DNA of 64,000 bases from Pedobacter cryoconitis (GCA_019352875.1 JAAAFW010000006.1:90917-154916), one strand, 5' to 3'; shown: positions 44,306 through 54,249, counted from the first letter of the stretch. Notes: a model not told the origin generated them from the letters alone. Numbers and translations: made by a program.

Positions 44306-46081
44306 TTAAATAGCCTTAGTGGCGTCTTTTAACCAGGCAGCTTCTGTCGGGTCTAAACCTGGGCTTAGTTTCTCATAAACCAGCTCGTGGTAACTGTTCA
44401 GCCATTCTATCTGTACTTTCTCCAGTAATTCCATTTGCAGTATACCGGTATGGATCGGTGCAAGAGTTAAGGTTTCAAATGCAAGGAAATCATTAAACTC
44501 ATTTTTCTCAGTCGCGATAGTATGCACCAGGTTTTCAATTCTGATTCCATGTCTGCCCGGACGGTAAACACCGGGTTCGATAGAAGTAATCATACCCGGC
44601 TCTATAGCTACAGGGTTAGCGGTAGGATTAAACACCTGCGGTCCTTCATGTACATTTAGAAAATATCCAACACCATGCCCTGTTCCGTGACCATAGTTGA
44701 TCCCGTGTTCCCAAAGCGGTCTTCTTGACACGGCATCAATCTGATATCCGCAGGTACCTGCCGGAAACTGCAACCTGCAACCTTCGATCATTCCTTTCAG
44801 AACAAGCGTATAATCTTTTTTCTCTTCTGCAGTAGTTTCACCCAGTGGGATTGTGCGTGTAATATCGGTGGTGCCGTAGAAATATTGTCCGCCCGAATCT
44901 ACCAGGTACAGACCTTTATTCAATAAAGGCACATTACTCTCTTCAGAGGCTCCGTAATGCGGTAGTGCAGCATGAGCCGCATAAGCACTGATCGTGTTGA
45001 AACTATCGCCGACATAAGCCGGGTCAGCAGCGCGGTATGATCCGAGTTTCGCCGCCGCCGATATTTCGGTAATCGTTGTTTTCCCAATATTTTCTTCCAG
45101 CCAGATCAGGAACCTCGTAATCGCAATACCATCTTTACGCATCGCTTCACGTGTATTCTGAACTTCTGTTTCATTTTTTACAGCTTTTAATACTGTAGAA
45201 GGATTGGTCGCCCTGTTTATTTTAACCGACTCAGGTAATAATTTGAGGTAGGCGTAGCAATTTCTTTTTGGGTCAAGCAGAATTTTACTTCCGGCAGGAA
45301 TATGACTGATAGAACGTTCGATTTCCGTATAAGCGAGAACCTCAGTTCCACTTTTCAGCAGATCAATCTTATCTTCTTCTGTCAGTTTATCTGGTTGGAT
45401 AAATATAGTTGCATGATCCTGGCTAATGATTGCGAAACTCAGCACAACAGGATTATAGTTCACATCTTTTCCACGTATGTTGAATAACCAGGCCATATCA
45501 TCAAGGGAAGAAACCAGGTGAAAATCGGTTCCGGCCTGTTCCATAGCCACGCGTACTGCGGTCAATTTTTCCTTGACAGTTTGTCCTGCTGCTTCGGCAC
45601 TGATTAAATATGCTGGTTCGACAGGTAGTTCAGGGCGGTTCTGCCAGATCGGGCTGATATAGTCTTTATGGCTGAAATGAAGATCGGCCAGGCCAATTTC
45701 AGCAGTGATCAGTTCGCCCAGAAGAACAGATAATAATTTCTCATCTGCAGCCACAACAGCACCCGCAGGTAATGTCGCCTTTAACCATTGAATATATTCG
45801 GGCGCGTGCTGCACCTTTTGTTTAACCAGTTCAAATCCACTGCCACTGAGTTGTTCAGTAGCCTGTTCAAAATAGCGGAAATCTGTCCATAAACCTGCGA
45901 AATCAGCTGTGATAACTAAAGTGCCTGCAGATCCGTGAAAACCAGAAACATAAGGGATACATTCATAATGTTTCGGAAGGTATTCACTGATATGTGGATC
46001 AGCAGAAGGAATAATATAGGCACCCACCTGGTCGGCCTTCATCTGTTTACGTATTTCGCTTAATTTTTCCTGATATGTCAT
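44306..46081 (-). CDS. Aminopeptidase P family protein (Xaa-Pro)
   Basis: From ATG 46081 the protein has 591 residues (a TTG at 46087 adds two). It shows the three-domain long form of Xaa-Pro aminopeptidase: two creatinase-like N-terminal domains, then the pita-bread catalytic domain with YLVDSGGQYFYGTTDITRTIPLG (metal Asp pair), INYGHGTGHGVGYFLNVHEGPQ (metal His), SIEPGVYRPGRHGIRIENL and a Glu. It removes an N-terminal residue preceding proline, using two Mn ions. There is no signal peptide, so it is cytoplasmic. It converges on rfbA over a bidirectional terminator. Confidence 0.95.
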   Translation of the reverse strand: MTYQEKLSEIRKQMKADQVGAYIIPSADPHISEYLPKHYECIPYVSGFHGSAGTLVITADFAGLWTDFRYFEQATEQLSGSGFELVKQKVQHAPEYIQWLKATLPAGAVVAADEKLLSVLLGELITAEIGLADLHFSHKDYISPIWQNRPELPVEPAYLISAEAAGQTVKEKLTAVRVAMEQAGTDFHLVSSLDDMAWLFNIRGKDVNYNPVVLSFAIISQDHATIFIQPDKLTEEDKIDLLKSGTEVLAYTEIERSISHIPAGSKILLDPKRNCYAYLKLLPESVKINRATNPSTVLKAVKNETEVQNTREAMRKDGIAITRFLIWLEENIGKTTITEISAAAKLGSYRAADPAYVGDSFNTISAYAAHAALPHYGASEESNVPLLNKGLYLVDSGGQYFYGTTDITRTIPLGETTAEEKKDYTLVLKGMIEGCRLQFPAGTCGYQIDAVSRRPLWEHGINYGHGTGHGVGYFLNVHEGPQVFNPTANPVAIEPGMITSIEPGVYRPGRHGIRIENLVHTIATEKNEFNDFLAFETLTLAPIHTGILQMELLEKVQIEWLNSYHELVYEKLSPGLDPTEAAWLKDATKAI

Positions 46082-46286
46082 ATACAAATGTTCTGGTATG
46101 TATGTAAAAGACCAAATTTAAATAATTAATTGACACCTCCGAGACATAGTCTTTTCGAGTTTTTGAATTCGTTACTATTTTATTTCGTTTTTTCTCCCTG
46201 ATCTGTTATATTACGCCCAATGAATTATGCCATTACTGGTCCTGAGTGTTGTTTGCCCTACTCAGGAAAAGTAATGGTTTTTTAAT

Positions 46287-46294
46287 TACCTTTG
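46287..46294 (+). promoter_or_regulatory. Candidate -7 box for the 77-residue gene
   Basis: TACCTTTG matches TANNTTTG and lies 17 nt before ATG 46312. It makes longer upstream in-frame starts unlikely. Confidence 0.4.
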
Positions 46295-46311
46295 GGGTCG
46301 AGAAGAAGATT

Positions 46312-46545
46312 ATGGGACTGAAAATGCGAATCACGTACAAAGACACTGATTATGTGTACGAGATTATAAATGGCGCCGGGATAACAAAGGATACTGCCGA
46401 GCTTAAAATATTATTAAACGGAAAAACTGTTACGTTGCAGAAGAATACAAATAAAGTATGGATGCAGGAAGAAGGTGAGTTTGCGATTGAGCCCGAACTG
46501 GCTCAGGCTCTGGGCCGTTCTGTCTCTTTACGTTACCGGATGTAA
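46312..46545 (+). CDS. Hypothetical small protein (77 residues)
   Basis: I do not recognise this protein. From ATG 46312 it has 77 residues: a short beta-like start (MRITYKDTDYVYEI), then NGAGITKDTAELKILLNGKTVTLQK and a polar, acidic C-terminal half ending LGRSVSLRYRM. ATG 46324 is an alternative start. There is no signal peptide or membrane helix. The rhodanese gene follows 14 bp later, so they are probably co-transcribed. Confidence 0.65.
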   Translation: MGLKMRITYKDTDYVYEIINGAGITKDTAELKILLNGKTVTLQKNTNKVWMQEEGEFAIEPELAQALGRSVSLRYRM

Positions 46546-46559
46546 TATAGTATTATTCT

Positions 46560-46856
46560 ATGGACACCCCGGAAATCAGCCCATCAGATTTTTTATTAAT
46601 CAAGGATAATCCCTCTTATCTTGTGATTGATGTAAGGGAGCCAGGTGAAATGCCGGAAGCAAAAGGATTCTCTTTTCTTAAAATTCCCCTTTCAGAATTG
46701 CAAAAGTCCATTCCAGTCCTGCAGCAGGATCAGGTTATTTTATTCTGTCATGCCGGGGTACGCAGTCTGATTGCCGCCGGGATCTTGAAAAAAGCTTATC
46801 CGGATAAATCTTTCTTTAGCTTAAAAGGAGGAATTCTTCGTCTTCCCCCTTTATAA
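46560..46856 (+). CDS. Rhodanese-like domain protein
   Basis: A 98-residue single rhodanese domain: YLVIDVREPGEMPEAKG (about 20-36) is the domain start, and the active-site loop is FCHAGVRSLIAAG with the catalytic Cys at about 61. The domain moves sulfane sulfur or serves as a protein-binding module. It converges on the MacB-type permease gene, whose stop is 7 bp away. Confidence 0.88.
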   Translation: MDTPEISPSDFLLIKDNPSYLVIDVREPGEMPEAKGFSFLKIPLSELQKSIPVLQQDQVILFCHAGVRSLIAAGILKKAYPDKSFFSLKGGILRLPPL

Positions 46857-46863
46857 TCCATTT

Positions 46864-48084
46864 TTACTCGTAACGCAGTGCTTCGATCGGGTCCAGTCCG
46901 GCTGCCTTAAGCGCAGGATAGTAACCGAAAAATATTCCTGTAACCGCGCATACAAGAAAAGAAATCACGATAGACGATTCTGAAATAACCGTAGGCCAGT
47001 GGAGCATAGCCGGTAAAACAATTGCGGCTGTCACCCCTAGAATAACGCCTATTACACCTCCCGTAATACTAATCATCACGGCTTCAATTAAAAACTGAAG
47101 CAGAATATCTACACCTCTGGCACCTATAGACATACGGAGCCCGATTTCGCGCGTTCTTTCGGTAACCGAGACATACATGATATTCATGATTCCAATTCCC
47201 CCGATAACCAGTGATATACTGGCTACAGCCGTAAGCAGAGCCGTCATCATGGAACTGGTAGAATTCATCATTGTCATCAGCTCTGCCTGTGTCCTGACCT
47301 GAAAATCATCTTCCTGACCCTGTCTTAGACGGTGCGTGTCGCGCAGAATTGCGCTAACCTGGCTTACCGCGTCGTCAGAGGCGTCCTCACTTGTTGCGGA
47401 AGCGTAGATACTATTAAAATATATAGATGATAATACCCTTTTCTGAATCGTTGTATAAGGAGCAATTATGATATCATCCTGATCCTGACCGAAATTACTC
47501 TGTCCTTTTGCATTTAATACACCAATTACCTGGAACGGAATTTTACCGAAACGGATAATCTGTCCGATTGGGTCCTCGCCATTTGGAAAAAGATTATCAA
47601 CTACAGTTTTACCCAGCAGGCAGACCTTTGCTGAAGTACGCACGTCCTGATTGGAAAATAGAATACCCTCTTTAACACTCAGTTTCCTGATTTCCAGATA
47701 ATCCGGACTGACACCCTGGATGCTGGTCGGCCAGTTTGCTGCCCCGTGAATGGACTGGCCGCTTGAAGAGGCAAGAGGAGAGATCCTGGCTACCGCAGGG
47801 GCATCCTTCTGGATGGCATCGACATCCTTAATCGTTAAGACCTTAATGTTGCTGCCCATCATCCTTGCGCCGCCAGGTTCATTACTGTAAGGCATAATAG
47901 TAATCATATTAGAACCCATGCTGGAAAGAGAAGCACTGATACTCTGTTTGGAACCTTCCCCGATAGACATCATTGTAATTACAGAAGCTACACCGATGAT
48001 AATGCCCAGCATAGTCAGCAATGCTCTCAGCTTGTTGCGCTGCAGTGCTTTCATGGCCAGCCTTATTAAATTGATAATTTTCAT
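46864..48084 (-). CDS. MacB-like ABC transporter permease
   Basis: A 406-residue protein with an N-terminal membrane helix (about 20-42), a large periplasmic MacB core (about 45-260) and three C-terminal membrane helices. The C-terminal block VTERTREIGLRMSIGARGVDILLQFLIEA is the FtsX/MacB signature, as is the end DPIEALRYE. It lacks an ATPase domain, which is supplied by the separate gene 31 bp upstream. It is the last gene of a TolC-MacA-ATPase-permease operon for efflux. Confidence 0.93.
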   Translation of the reverse strand: MKIINLIRLAMKALQRNKLRALLTMLGIIIGVASVITMMSIGEGSKQSISASLSSMGSNMITIMPYSNEPGGARMMGSNIKVLTIKDVDAIQKDAPAVARISPLASSSGQSIHGAANWPTSIQGVSPDYLEIRKLSVKEGILFSNQDVRTSAKVCLLGKTVVDNLFPNGEDPIGQIIRFGKIPFQVIGVLNAKGQSNFGQDQDDIIIAPYTTIQKRVLSSIYFNSIYASATSEDASDDAVSQVSAILRDTHRLRQGQEDDFQVRTQAELMTMMNSTSSMMTALLTAVASISLVIGGIGIMNIMYVSVTERTREIGLRMSIGARGVDILLQFLIEAVMISITGGVIGVILGVTAAIVLPAMLHWPTVISESSIVISFLVCAVTGIFFGYYPALKAAGLDPIEALRYE

Positions 48085-48115
48085 GTTTTTCTATTAAAAC
48101 TATTAGCAGCTATTT

Positions 48116-48862
48116 TTAATAATCATCAGCTTCCGGCAATGAGCTCAGTGCTTCCCTGGCGGAACGTATATTCACGTTTGGAGAATCCTTTTGTACTCTT
48201 CCGTCACGAAGCATGACCGTTCTGGTGCTGAATGAAGCTATATCAGGTTCATGTGTAACAAATACGATGGTTTTACCCTGCTGATTCAGTTCCTGCATTA
48301 AAGCCATTATCTCATAAGAAGTTCTGGTGTCGAGGTTACCGGTGGCTTCGTCTGCCAGGATCATGACCGGTTCATTAACCAGTGCCCTCGCGATCGCTAC
48401 CCTTTGCTGCTGGCCACCAGAAAGCTGATTAGGCGTATGGTCAAAACGGCCATCCAGTTTCACAGCCTGAAGTGCAGCAATAGCCCTTTCCTTGCGTTCC
48501 TTAGTGCCGATCGCCGGATTGTACATTAGCGGAAGTTCCACATTTTCCAGTGCAGTCGTTCTGGGCAGGAGGTTATAAGCCTGAAATACGAAACCGATCT
48601 TGGTGTTTCGTAAACGGGCCAGCTCATCCCTGCTCAAATCTTTTACATTGACTTTGTCCAGCATATAGATACCTTCCGTAGGCTGATCCAGGCAGCCCAG
48701 CATATTCAGCAGTGTCGTTTTACCCGATCCGCTACTGCCCATGATAGTCACGAATTCACCAGTCTGTACATCAAAAGAAACCCCTTTGAGTGCCCTGACA
48801 ATTTCAGTACCCATTTTAAACTCCCGTTTAACATTCTGAATCTCTAAGATTTTATGGCTCAT
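48116..48862 (-). CDS. MacB-type ABC transporter ATP-binding protein
   Basis: A 248-residue ATPase with Walker [13 protein letters not shown] (about 43-54), Q-loop, signature [15 protein letters not shown], Walker [13 protein letters not shown] and the switch His in FVTHEPDIA. These match the LolD/MacB subfamily. The stop of the adaptor gene overlaps its start by one base (TAATG). It ends 31 bp before the permease gene. Confidence 0.95.
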   Translation of the reverse strand: MSHKILEIQNVKREFKMGTEIVRALKGVSFDVQTGEFVTIMGSSGSGKTTLLNMLGCLDQPTEGIYMLDKVNVKDLSRDELARLRNTKIGFVFQAYNLLPRTTALENVELPLMYNPAIGTKERKERAIAALQAVKLDGRFDHTPNQLSGGQQQRVAIARALVNEPVMILADEATGNLDTRTSYEIMALMQELNQQGKTIVFVTHEPDIASFSTRTVMLRDGRVQKDSPNVNIRSAREALSSLPEADDY

Positions 48863-50091
48863 TATCTTCTTCCCCCTCCACCAGGTCTTTTTGGCATAAA
48901 AGGACTTGCAGTTCCGCCGGTGCTGGCCGAAGAAGCTTCTTCAGCGCCTGTTACCACCACGTCTGAAGATTTCAGTCCGGAAAGAACCTCCACATGTGTA
49001 TTATCATTCAGGCCAGTCTGGATCTTTTGCTGGACCAGCTGCTGCCCGCGCAGCACCCATACTGCCGCCACCGGCACTTCCTCGGTTTCTCCTTTTTCCT
49101 TGCTCACCTTACTTTCCCTGCCCGCAGGATTTCTCATACTCCGGTCCGGTACCAGCTGATATTGCTTTGCCAGGCTGGAATCAGGCCTGAATTTAAGGGC
49201 CTGTGCAGAAACCAGCAGCGCATCCGGTACCTCTTTAGTGTAGATCACAATATTTGCCGTCATACCCGGCTTCAATTTTTTATCATCGTTTGGTGCATCA
49301 ATCAAAGTCGCATAAGTAACCACATTAGATGCAATAGAAGGCTGCAGACGGATCTCTTTTACTCTGCCATTAAAAGTATCATCAATAAAAGCATCTACAG
49401 TAAACGTCGCACGCTGGCCCTGTATAACATTACCTATATCGGCCTCATCTACCTTCGCCTGGACCTGCATTTTGGTAATATCTTTGGCGATGGTGAAGAT
49501 TGTCGGTGTGTTAAAACTCGCTGCAACTGTTTGGCCGATATTGACACTTCTGCCCAGAACCACGCCGTCTATGGGGCTGTAGATCTGTGTAAAAGACAGA
49601 TTCTTTTCTGCGGCTTTCAGCTGTGCCTTTACGCTGTTTACATTGGCCGCAGCAACCTGTAAAGTGTTTTTAGCCAGGTCAAAATCCGCACGGCTTATCG
49701 CACCCGTTTCAAACAGCTGCTGCTGCCGGTTATAATTAGCCTGCTGATAATTCTGGTTACTCAATGCCTGCGTCAGATTGGCTTTTGCCTGATCGACCGT
49801 AGCCTGAATTAACGTTTTATCCAGTTCGGCCAGCAGCTGACCTTTTTTAACAGTAGAGTTAAAGTCGGCATACATCGCAGAAATAGTTCCCGATACCTGA
49901 GTACCTACCGTTACCGTATCTACCGGCTGAATAGTTCCGGTAGCAGTAACACTGGTTGAAATCGGACCCATTTTCGGACTTTCAGTTGTGAGCAAAACCT
50001 GATGCTCTTTTTCTCTGAGCAGGAAGAACCAGAGCAGCCCTGCAACGACAACAACGGAAAGCAGCAGTAGAATGATTTTTTTAGACTTCAT
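48862..50091 (-). CDS. MacA-like periplasmic adaptor
   Basis: A 409-residue membrane-fusion protein: N-terminal anchor (about 5-25), lipoyl/hairpin region (TVTVGTQVSGTISAMYADF; coiled-coil region about 95-170), and the barrel and membrane-proximal domains (ADIGNVIQGQRATFTVDAF; LLVSAQALKFRPDS). The C-terminus ends in a Gly/Arg-rich tail (MPKRPGGGGRR). It bridges the MacB-type exporter and the TolC-like duct. It follows the TolC gene by 3 bp. Confidence 0.93.
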   Translation of the reverse strand: MKSKKIILLLLSVVVVAGLLWFFLLREKEHQVLLTTESPKMGPISTSVTATGTIQPVDTVTVGTQVSGTISAMYADFNSTVKKGQLLAELDKTLIQATVDQAKANLTQALSNQNYQQANYNRQQQLFETGAISRADFDLAKNTLQVAAANVNSVKAQLKAAEKNLSFTQIYSPIDGVVLGRSVNIGQTVAASFNTPTIFTIAKDITKMQVQAKVDEADIGNVIQGQRATFTVDAFIDDTFNGRVKEIRLQPSIASNVVTYATLIDAPNDDKKLKPGMTANIVIYTKEVPDALLVSAQALKFRPDSSLAKQYQLVPDRSMRNPAGRESKVSKEKGETEEVPVAAVWVLRGQQLVQQKIQTGLNDNTHVEVLSGLKSSDVVVTGAEEASSASTGGTASPFMPKRPGGGGRR

Positions 50092-50094
50092 GAT

Positions 50095-51432
50095 TTATAG
50101 TTTAATAGGTTTGCCCAGGTAAAATTCATAGATCCTTGCAGCCAGTGCTGCGTTGTATTTAGCTTGGATATAAGTTTGCGTAGCCTGCACATAGAGATTA
50201 CGCTGCTGATAGTATTCGACAATATTAGCCGCACCAATATTTAACTCCTGAGTGGCGATACGATAGATTTCAGTATTATATTTTAGCTGCTCAGTTGCCG
50301 AGGAGAACTGGCTTCCGGCATTCTGGACATTAATAAATGCCTTTTCGGTACCCAAGGCAAGCGTTGTTTTAGTGTCCTCCATGCTCAGTTCAGATTGGGC
50401 GACTGCAATTCTCGCTTTTGCCGTTGCCGTCTTGTTTTGCCTTTTTGTGAAAACCGGTACAGAAAGCGTCAGACCAGCCTGCTGATAAAAATTATTATCA
50501 AACTGCCTGAAGGCATTATAAGAAGGATCCTTAGCATAACTTGTTCCGATACCAGCGCCAAGACTCAGAGTAGGCAGATAACCCGTTTTTGCTTTTTGCA
50601 GATTGAGATCTGCTATCTGTACACCCAGCTGTGCATTTTTAATCTCAGGCCTGTTCTGAAAAGCATACTGTTGTACTGCTGCTAAACCCGGAATGTCTGC
50701 AGTCGTGCTAATGTTCAGCGGACGTACAATCTCAAAATCAAGTTTTTCAGGCAACTGGAGAATCTGACGAAGTGAAATCTTGTCCAGACGTTCGGCATTC
50801 TGTGCTGCAGTGAGGTTGTATTGATCAGTTGCCAGTTGGGCTTCGAACTGTACGACTTCCTTTTTCGCTGCGGATCCAGTATTAAAACGTTTATTAGCCT
50901 GGGCCAGTTGTGCGACAGAAGTTTTAACCAGATCCTGCAGGTAGATGATACTTTCCTTGTCAACAAGAATACTTAGGTAAGTCTGGGTAATCTGGATGGT
51001 GATATCATTCCGGGCCTGTTCAATTGCATAAGCTGCAGATTGTACACTCAGGTCCTTTTGTTTAATATCAGTTTTCAGATATCCGCCCTGGTAAAGCGTC
51101 CAGGCAGAGCTGAGTCCTATTGATCCTTGATAGTTTAACGTTGAATTGGCGATCCCCGTTGCTTTATTATAGTGGTTATAAGATTGTGCGGCTGAGCCAT
51201 ACAGGTCGGGGAGTACAGCCGCCTTTGCCAGCAGCAGGTCCTGTTCGGCGCTCTGTTTATCCAGCCCCAGGCCCCGGAGCTGTATATTATTCGTTTTGGC
51301 ATACTGCAGACAGGTTTCCAGATCCCAAATCGCCGGAACAGCCTGGCTGATACCCTGACTGTAACCTTGTAAAGCCATTAACAATAGGCTGGTCAGCAGC
51401 AGGTTGTATCGGAGTTTTCTAAGATTGAGCAT
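50095..51432 (-). CDS. TolC family outer-membrane efflux protein
   Basis: From ATG 51432 the protein has 445 residues; a GTG at 51450 would add six. A signal peptide (about 1-25) is followed by the TolC repeat pattern (LETCLQYAKTNNIQLR, ARNDITIQITQTYLSILV, then RPEIKNAQLGVQIADLNLQKAKTGYLP), two similar halves of long helices. It forms the outer-membrane exit duct for the adjacent MacAB-type transporter. The operon is divergent from a LytS-like kinase gene, 171 bp away. Confidence 0.92.
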   Translation of the reverse strand: MLNLRKLRYNLLLTSLLLMALQGYSQGISQAVPAIWDLETCLQYAKTNNIQLRGLGLDKQSAEQDLLLAKAAVLPDLYGSAAQSYNHYNKATGIANSTLNYQGSIGLSSAWTLYQGGYLKTDIKQKDLSVQSAAYAIEQARNDITIQITQTYLSILVDKESIIYLQDLVKTSVAQLAQANKRFNTGSAAKKEVVQFEAQLATDQYNLTAAQNAERLDKISLRQILQLPEKLDFEIVRPLNISTTADIPGLAAVQQYAFQNRPEIKNAQLGVQIADLNLQKAKTGYLPTLSLGAGIGTSYAKDPSYNAFRQFDNNFYQQAGLTLSVPVFTKRQNKTATAKARIAVAQSELSMEDTKTTLALGTEKAFINVQNAGSQFSSATEQLKYNTEIYRIATQELNIGAANIVEYYQQRNLYVQATQTYIQAKYNAALAARIYEFYLGKPIKL

Positions 51433-51603
51433 GAATTTCTTAATTAACACATCAAATCAACGCTTCTTTAAGCTCATCAAAAAACAGAATAGACCTGCAA
51501 ACCAAATCCATAGACGAATACAACGTTGCAGCCGACGGAGAGATTTGCATTACTCAGCGAATGATAGGTAACTTGCCAATTCAAATCATAGCCTATAATC
51601 CCA

Positions 51604-52695
51604 ATGGTTGCTATTAAAAGTAAAGCTTATATTACTGTGCTGCTGCATGTGCTGGTATGGATGCTTTTTGCATTTGTTCTGTTGTTCTATCAACCCCTTT
51701 CCTGGAATATCACCTTACCCTATCAGTTTTGGATAAAGCAAGGATGGGTACTGCTTATCCTGATTACCATATTTTACCTCAACAGTTATATTTATGTACC
51801 CGGTTTACTGCTGAAAAATAAAAATGCGCTTTTTGCACTGGCTATAACAGCCAGTTGTTTATCTGCCGGGATTCTGGTCGAGATTATAGATGATCTGCTG
51901 CAGCTCCCGCGTCTCATGGATATTATTTTTAAGGAACTTGGTTTTACCAGACCCCCGAAAAGATTTGTAGGCCTGGATATATTCCTTTACATGATGACGC
52001 TTTTTATCGCCGGTATAAGTACCTCCGTAACGCTAATCCAGAAATGGCAGACAGATAAGCAGCTTCGCGATGCGTTAGAAAAAGAAAAGATTGCTTCGGA
52101 GCTATCTTTTCTTAAAGCACAGATCAACCCGCATTTCTTTTTTAATACACTCAATAATATTTATGCCCTTACACATGTAGACGTTGCAAAGTCCAGAAAG
52201 GCGCTGCATATGTTAAGCCGGATGATGCGTTACCTGCTTTACGATACGCAGACTGGTATTACACCATTGAGTAAAGAAGTTTCCTTCATTCGTGACTACC
52301 TCGCATTAATGCAGCTGCGGCTTAATGAATCGACAACAGTTAGTTTTTTGGGACCCGATCCCGATGCCGATGTAAATATTGCACCTATGTTATTTCTGCC
52401 TTATATTGAAAATGCATTTAAACATGGTATAAGTACAATTTCACCCTCACAAATAACTATTAATTTAAGTCTTGAAGCAAACCAGATCGCTTTAACGGTG
52501 ACGAACACGATCTGTACAGAAAACACTGAACTTGCAGATAACTATGGAGGAATCGGTTTGTTGAACACCAAGCGGCGACTGGATTTATTATATCCAGGAA
52601 AACATACTTTCTGTGCAGAAAAGACTGAAGATGGAAAAGAATTTATCGTTCATTTAACACTCGTACCAGATGATTTTGAATTGTATAGCAGTTGA
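51604..52695 (+). CDS. LytS-like sensor histidine kinase
   Basis: A 363-residue membrane kinase with about four N-terminal hydrophobic helices (residues 8-145), then the His_kinase domain with the phosphoacceptor in LKAQINPHFFFNTLNN (H177) and an ATPase N-G box (PYIENAFKHG, then GGIGLLNTKRRLDLLYPG). No periplasmic sensing domain is obvious, so the signal is sensed in the membrane. The paired LytTR regulator overlaps its end by 26 bp. Confidence 0.92.
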   Translation: MVAIKSKAYITVLLHVLVWMLFAFVLLFYQPLSWNITLPYQFWIKQGWVLLILITIFYLNSYIYVPGLLLKNKNALFALAITASCLSAGILVEIIDDLLQLPRLMDIIFKELGFTRPPKRFVGLDIFLYMMTLFIAGISTSVTLIQKWQTDKQLRDALEKEKIASELSFLKAQINPHFFFNTLNNIYALTHVDVAKSRKALHMLSRMMRYLLYDTQTGITPLSKEVSFIRDYLALMQLRLNESTTVSFLGPDPDADVNIAPMLFLPYIENAFKHGISTISPSQITINLSLEANQIALTVTNTICTENTELADNYGGIGLLNTKRRLDLLYPGKHTFCAEKTEDGKEFIVHLTLVPDDFELYSS

Positions 52696-53416
52696 TGATG
52701 AGCCACTGGCATTAGGCCTGGTTTGCAGCTTTATCGAACAAACCCCGTTTTTGAAATTAGTGGGGAAATTTTCCAGTGCTTTGAAAGCGCTGGAAATGAT
52801 TCATGAGACGCAGATTGATTTAATATTTCTTGATATCCAGATGCCCGATTTTAACGGGATACAGCTTGCACGGATGCTTGACCATCCAAACGGAAAGCCA
52901 GCACCAAGGGTTATTTTTACTACAGCATTTAATCATTTCGCATTGGAAGGATATAAAGTCGACGCGCTGGATTACCTTTTAAAACCATTCGATTACGAAG
53001 AATTTCTAACCGCAGCCAATAAAGGGCGCGTCTATGCAGAACTGGTCCGGAAACCGGATACGGCTGTACCAGTTCAGATCACTCAGGAACAAGAAGAGGA
53101 TTATATTTTTCTGAAAGTAGAATATCAGCTGGTACGGGTTCCGATTCGTAATATTCTTTATATTGAGGGCTTAAAAGACTATGTAAAAGTCTACTTAGCC
53201 GGAACAGAACGTCCTGTTTTAACGCTGACAAGTTTGAAAGCACTGGAACAAAAGTTATCTCCAAGATCATTTATGCGTGTACACCGGTCCTATATTGTCG
53301 CACTCGATAAAATAACCGCGGTTAATAAGAATAGCCTTTATGTCGACCAGATGCATATCACTATCGGGGAGCAGTATAAAGACGTTTTTAATACCTATAT
53401 CAATAAATGGATGTAG
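52670..53416 (+). CDS. LytTR family response regulator
   Basis: A 248-residue protein: a receiver (about 1-120) with acidic pocket VDDEP, phospho-acceptor D55 in LIFLDIQMPDF and Lys in YLLKPFD, then a LytTR DNA-binding domain (about 145-245: ILYIEGLKDYVKVYL, FMRVHRSYIVALDKI). The start overlaps the kinase gene by 26 bp, implying translational coupling. The most obvious target is the divergent TolC-MacAB-like operon, which is inference. Confidence 0.94.
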   Translation: MILNCIAVDDEPLALGLVCSFIEQTPFLKLVGKFSSALKALEMIHETQIDLIFLDIQMPDFNGIQLARMLDHPNGKPAPRVIFTTAFNHFALEGYKVDALDYLLKPFDYEEFLTAANKGRVYAELVRKPDTAVPVQITQEQEEDYIFLKVEYQLVRVPIRNILYIEGLKDYVKVYLAGTERPVLTLTSLKALEQKLSPRSFMRVHRSYIVALDKITAVNKNSLYVDQMHITIGEQYKDVFNTYINKWM

Positions 53417-53506
53417 TGTTTCCTTGAAAAGGTTAATCTGTCGGTGCGTTTTAGTGCTAAGTGGTTGTTTGTTAGGCTGATGATCGTTAAATAGTGTTAA
53501 ATAAAA

Positions 53507-53535
53507 TTGTCTGCGGCAATCGTTTAATATATTTA
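53507..53535 (+). promoter_or_regulatory. Weak candidate promoter for 53543 gene
   Basis: TTG at 53507-53509 and TATATTTA at 53528-53535 are 18 nt apart; the last base departs from TANNTTTG. Only 7 nt separate it from the ATG. Confidence 0.35.
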
Positions 53536-53542
53536 ATAGCTC

Positions 53543-54247
53543 ATGATAATCAAAAAATTGGCATTGGTTTTTTTGCTGCTCATAAATGCGGTGACAGGCA
53601 TTCAAGGCCAAACTGTAAACCTGCAGTCCGGTGTATTGATCAGTAAGGCTGAGAATACCAGGCTATCAAATATTCAGATCTCCAATAAACGGAGTTCTGC
53701 AGTTGTGAAATCAGACCTGTTAGGTTTATATCAGATATTGGCTGAAGTAGGGGATACACTGGAAATCAGTGATTCTTTATATGAGACACAAAAAATTGTC
53801 GTAAGCAATTTTACTTTTATCAAAACAACCTTAAGGCCCTGGCTGCTTTTAAATGAGGTTGTTATCCGGGCTAATTCAATTAAAGCAGATCTGGATGAAG
53901 TCCAGGGACAATTTAAAAGTCAGGGCGTATTTTACACCGGAACTCCACATTATTATTACCTCCTGCTGAAACCAATGACGTTTATTTACGAGAACTTCAA
54001 AAAAGAAGTCAAAAATGCCAGGAAATTCAGAAAGTATGCAGAGCATGAGCTGGCACATAATAAGATTACACAACGATTTAATAATCTCTCCATAAAAGCT
54101 GTTGTTCCGATAAACGATCAGGATTTGAGTTCTTTCAAATTACAGTATATGCCCTCGCCGGAACAAATAAGTGCCTGGAATGATTATGACCTGAACAGGT
54201 ATATTATCAAATCATATGCACAGTTTAAAGCACAAATGAAAAACTAA
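53543..54247 (+). CDS. Secreted carboxypeptidase-regulatory-like protein, function unknown
   Basis: A 234-residue protein with a signal peptide (about 1-22, cut near IQGQ) and an N-terminal beta-sandwich like the carboxypeptidase D regulatory domain (about 25-100, VLISKAENTRLSNIQISN, LLGLYQI). The helical C-terminal half is rich in Lys, Tyr and His (HYYYLLLKPMTFIYENFKKEVKNARKF). I assign no activity. It ends 2 bp before the convergent S41 peptidase gene. Confidence 0.7.
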   Translation: MIIKKLALVFLLLINAVTGIQGQTVNLQSGVLISKAENTRLSNIQISNKRSSAVVKSDLLGLYQILAEVGDTLEISDSLYETQKIVVSNFTFIKTTLRPWLLLNEVVIRANSIKADLDEVQGQFKSQGVFYTGTPHYYYLLLKPMTFIYENFKKEVKNARKFRKYAEHELAHNKITQRFNNLSIKAVVPINDQDLSSFKLQYMPSPEQISAWNDYDLNRYIIKSYAQFKAQMKN

Positions 54248-54249
54248 AG

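Noticed and set aside
48994..49662. 222-residue plus-strand frame
   Set aside because: It lies wholly antisense to the clearly recognisable MacA-like gene.
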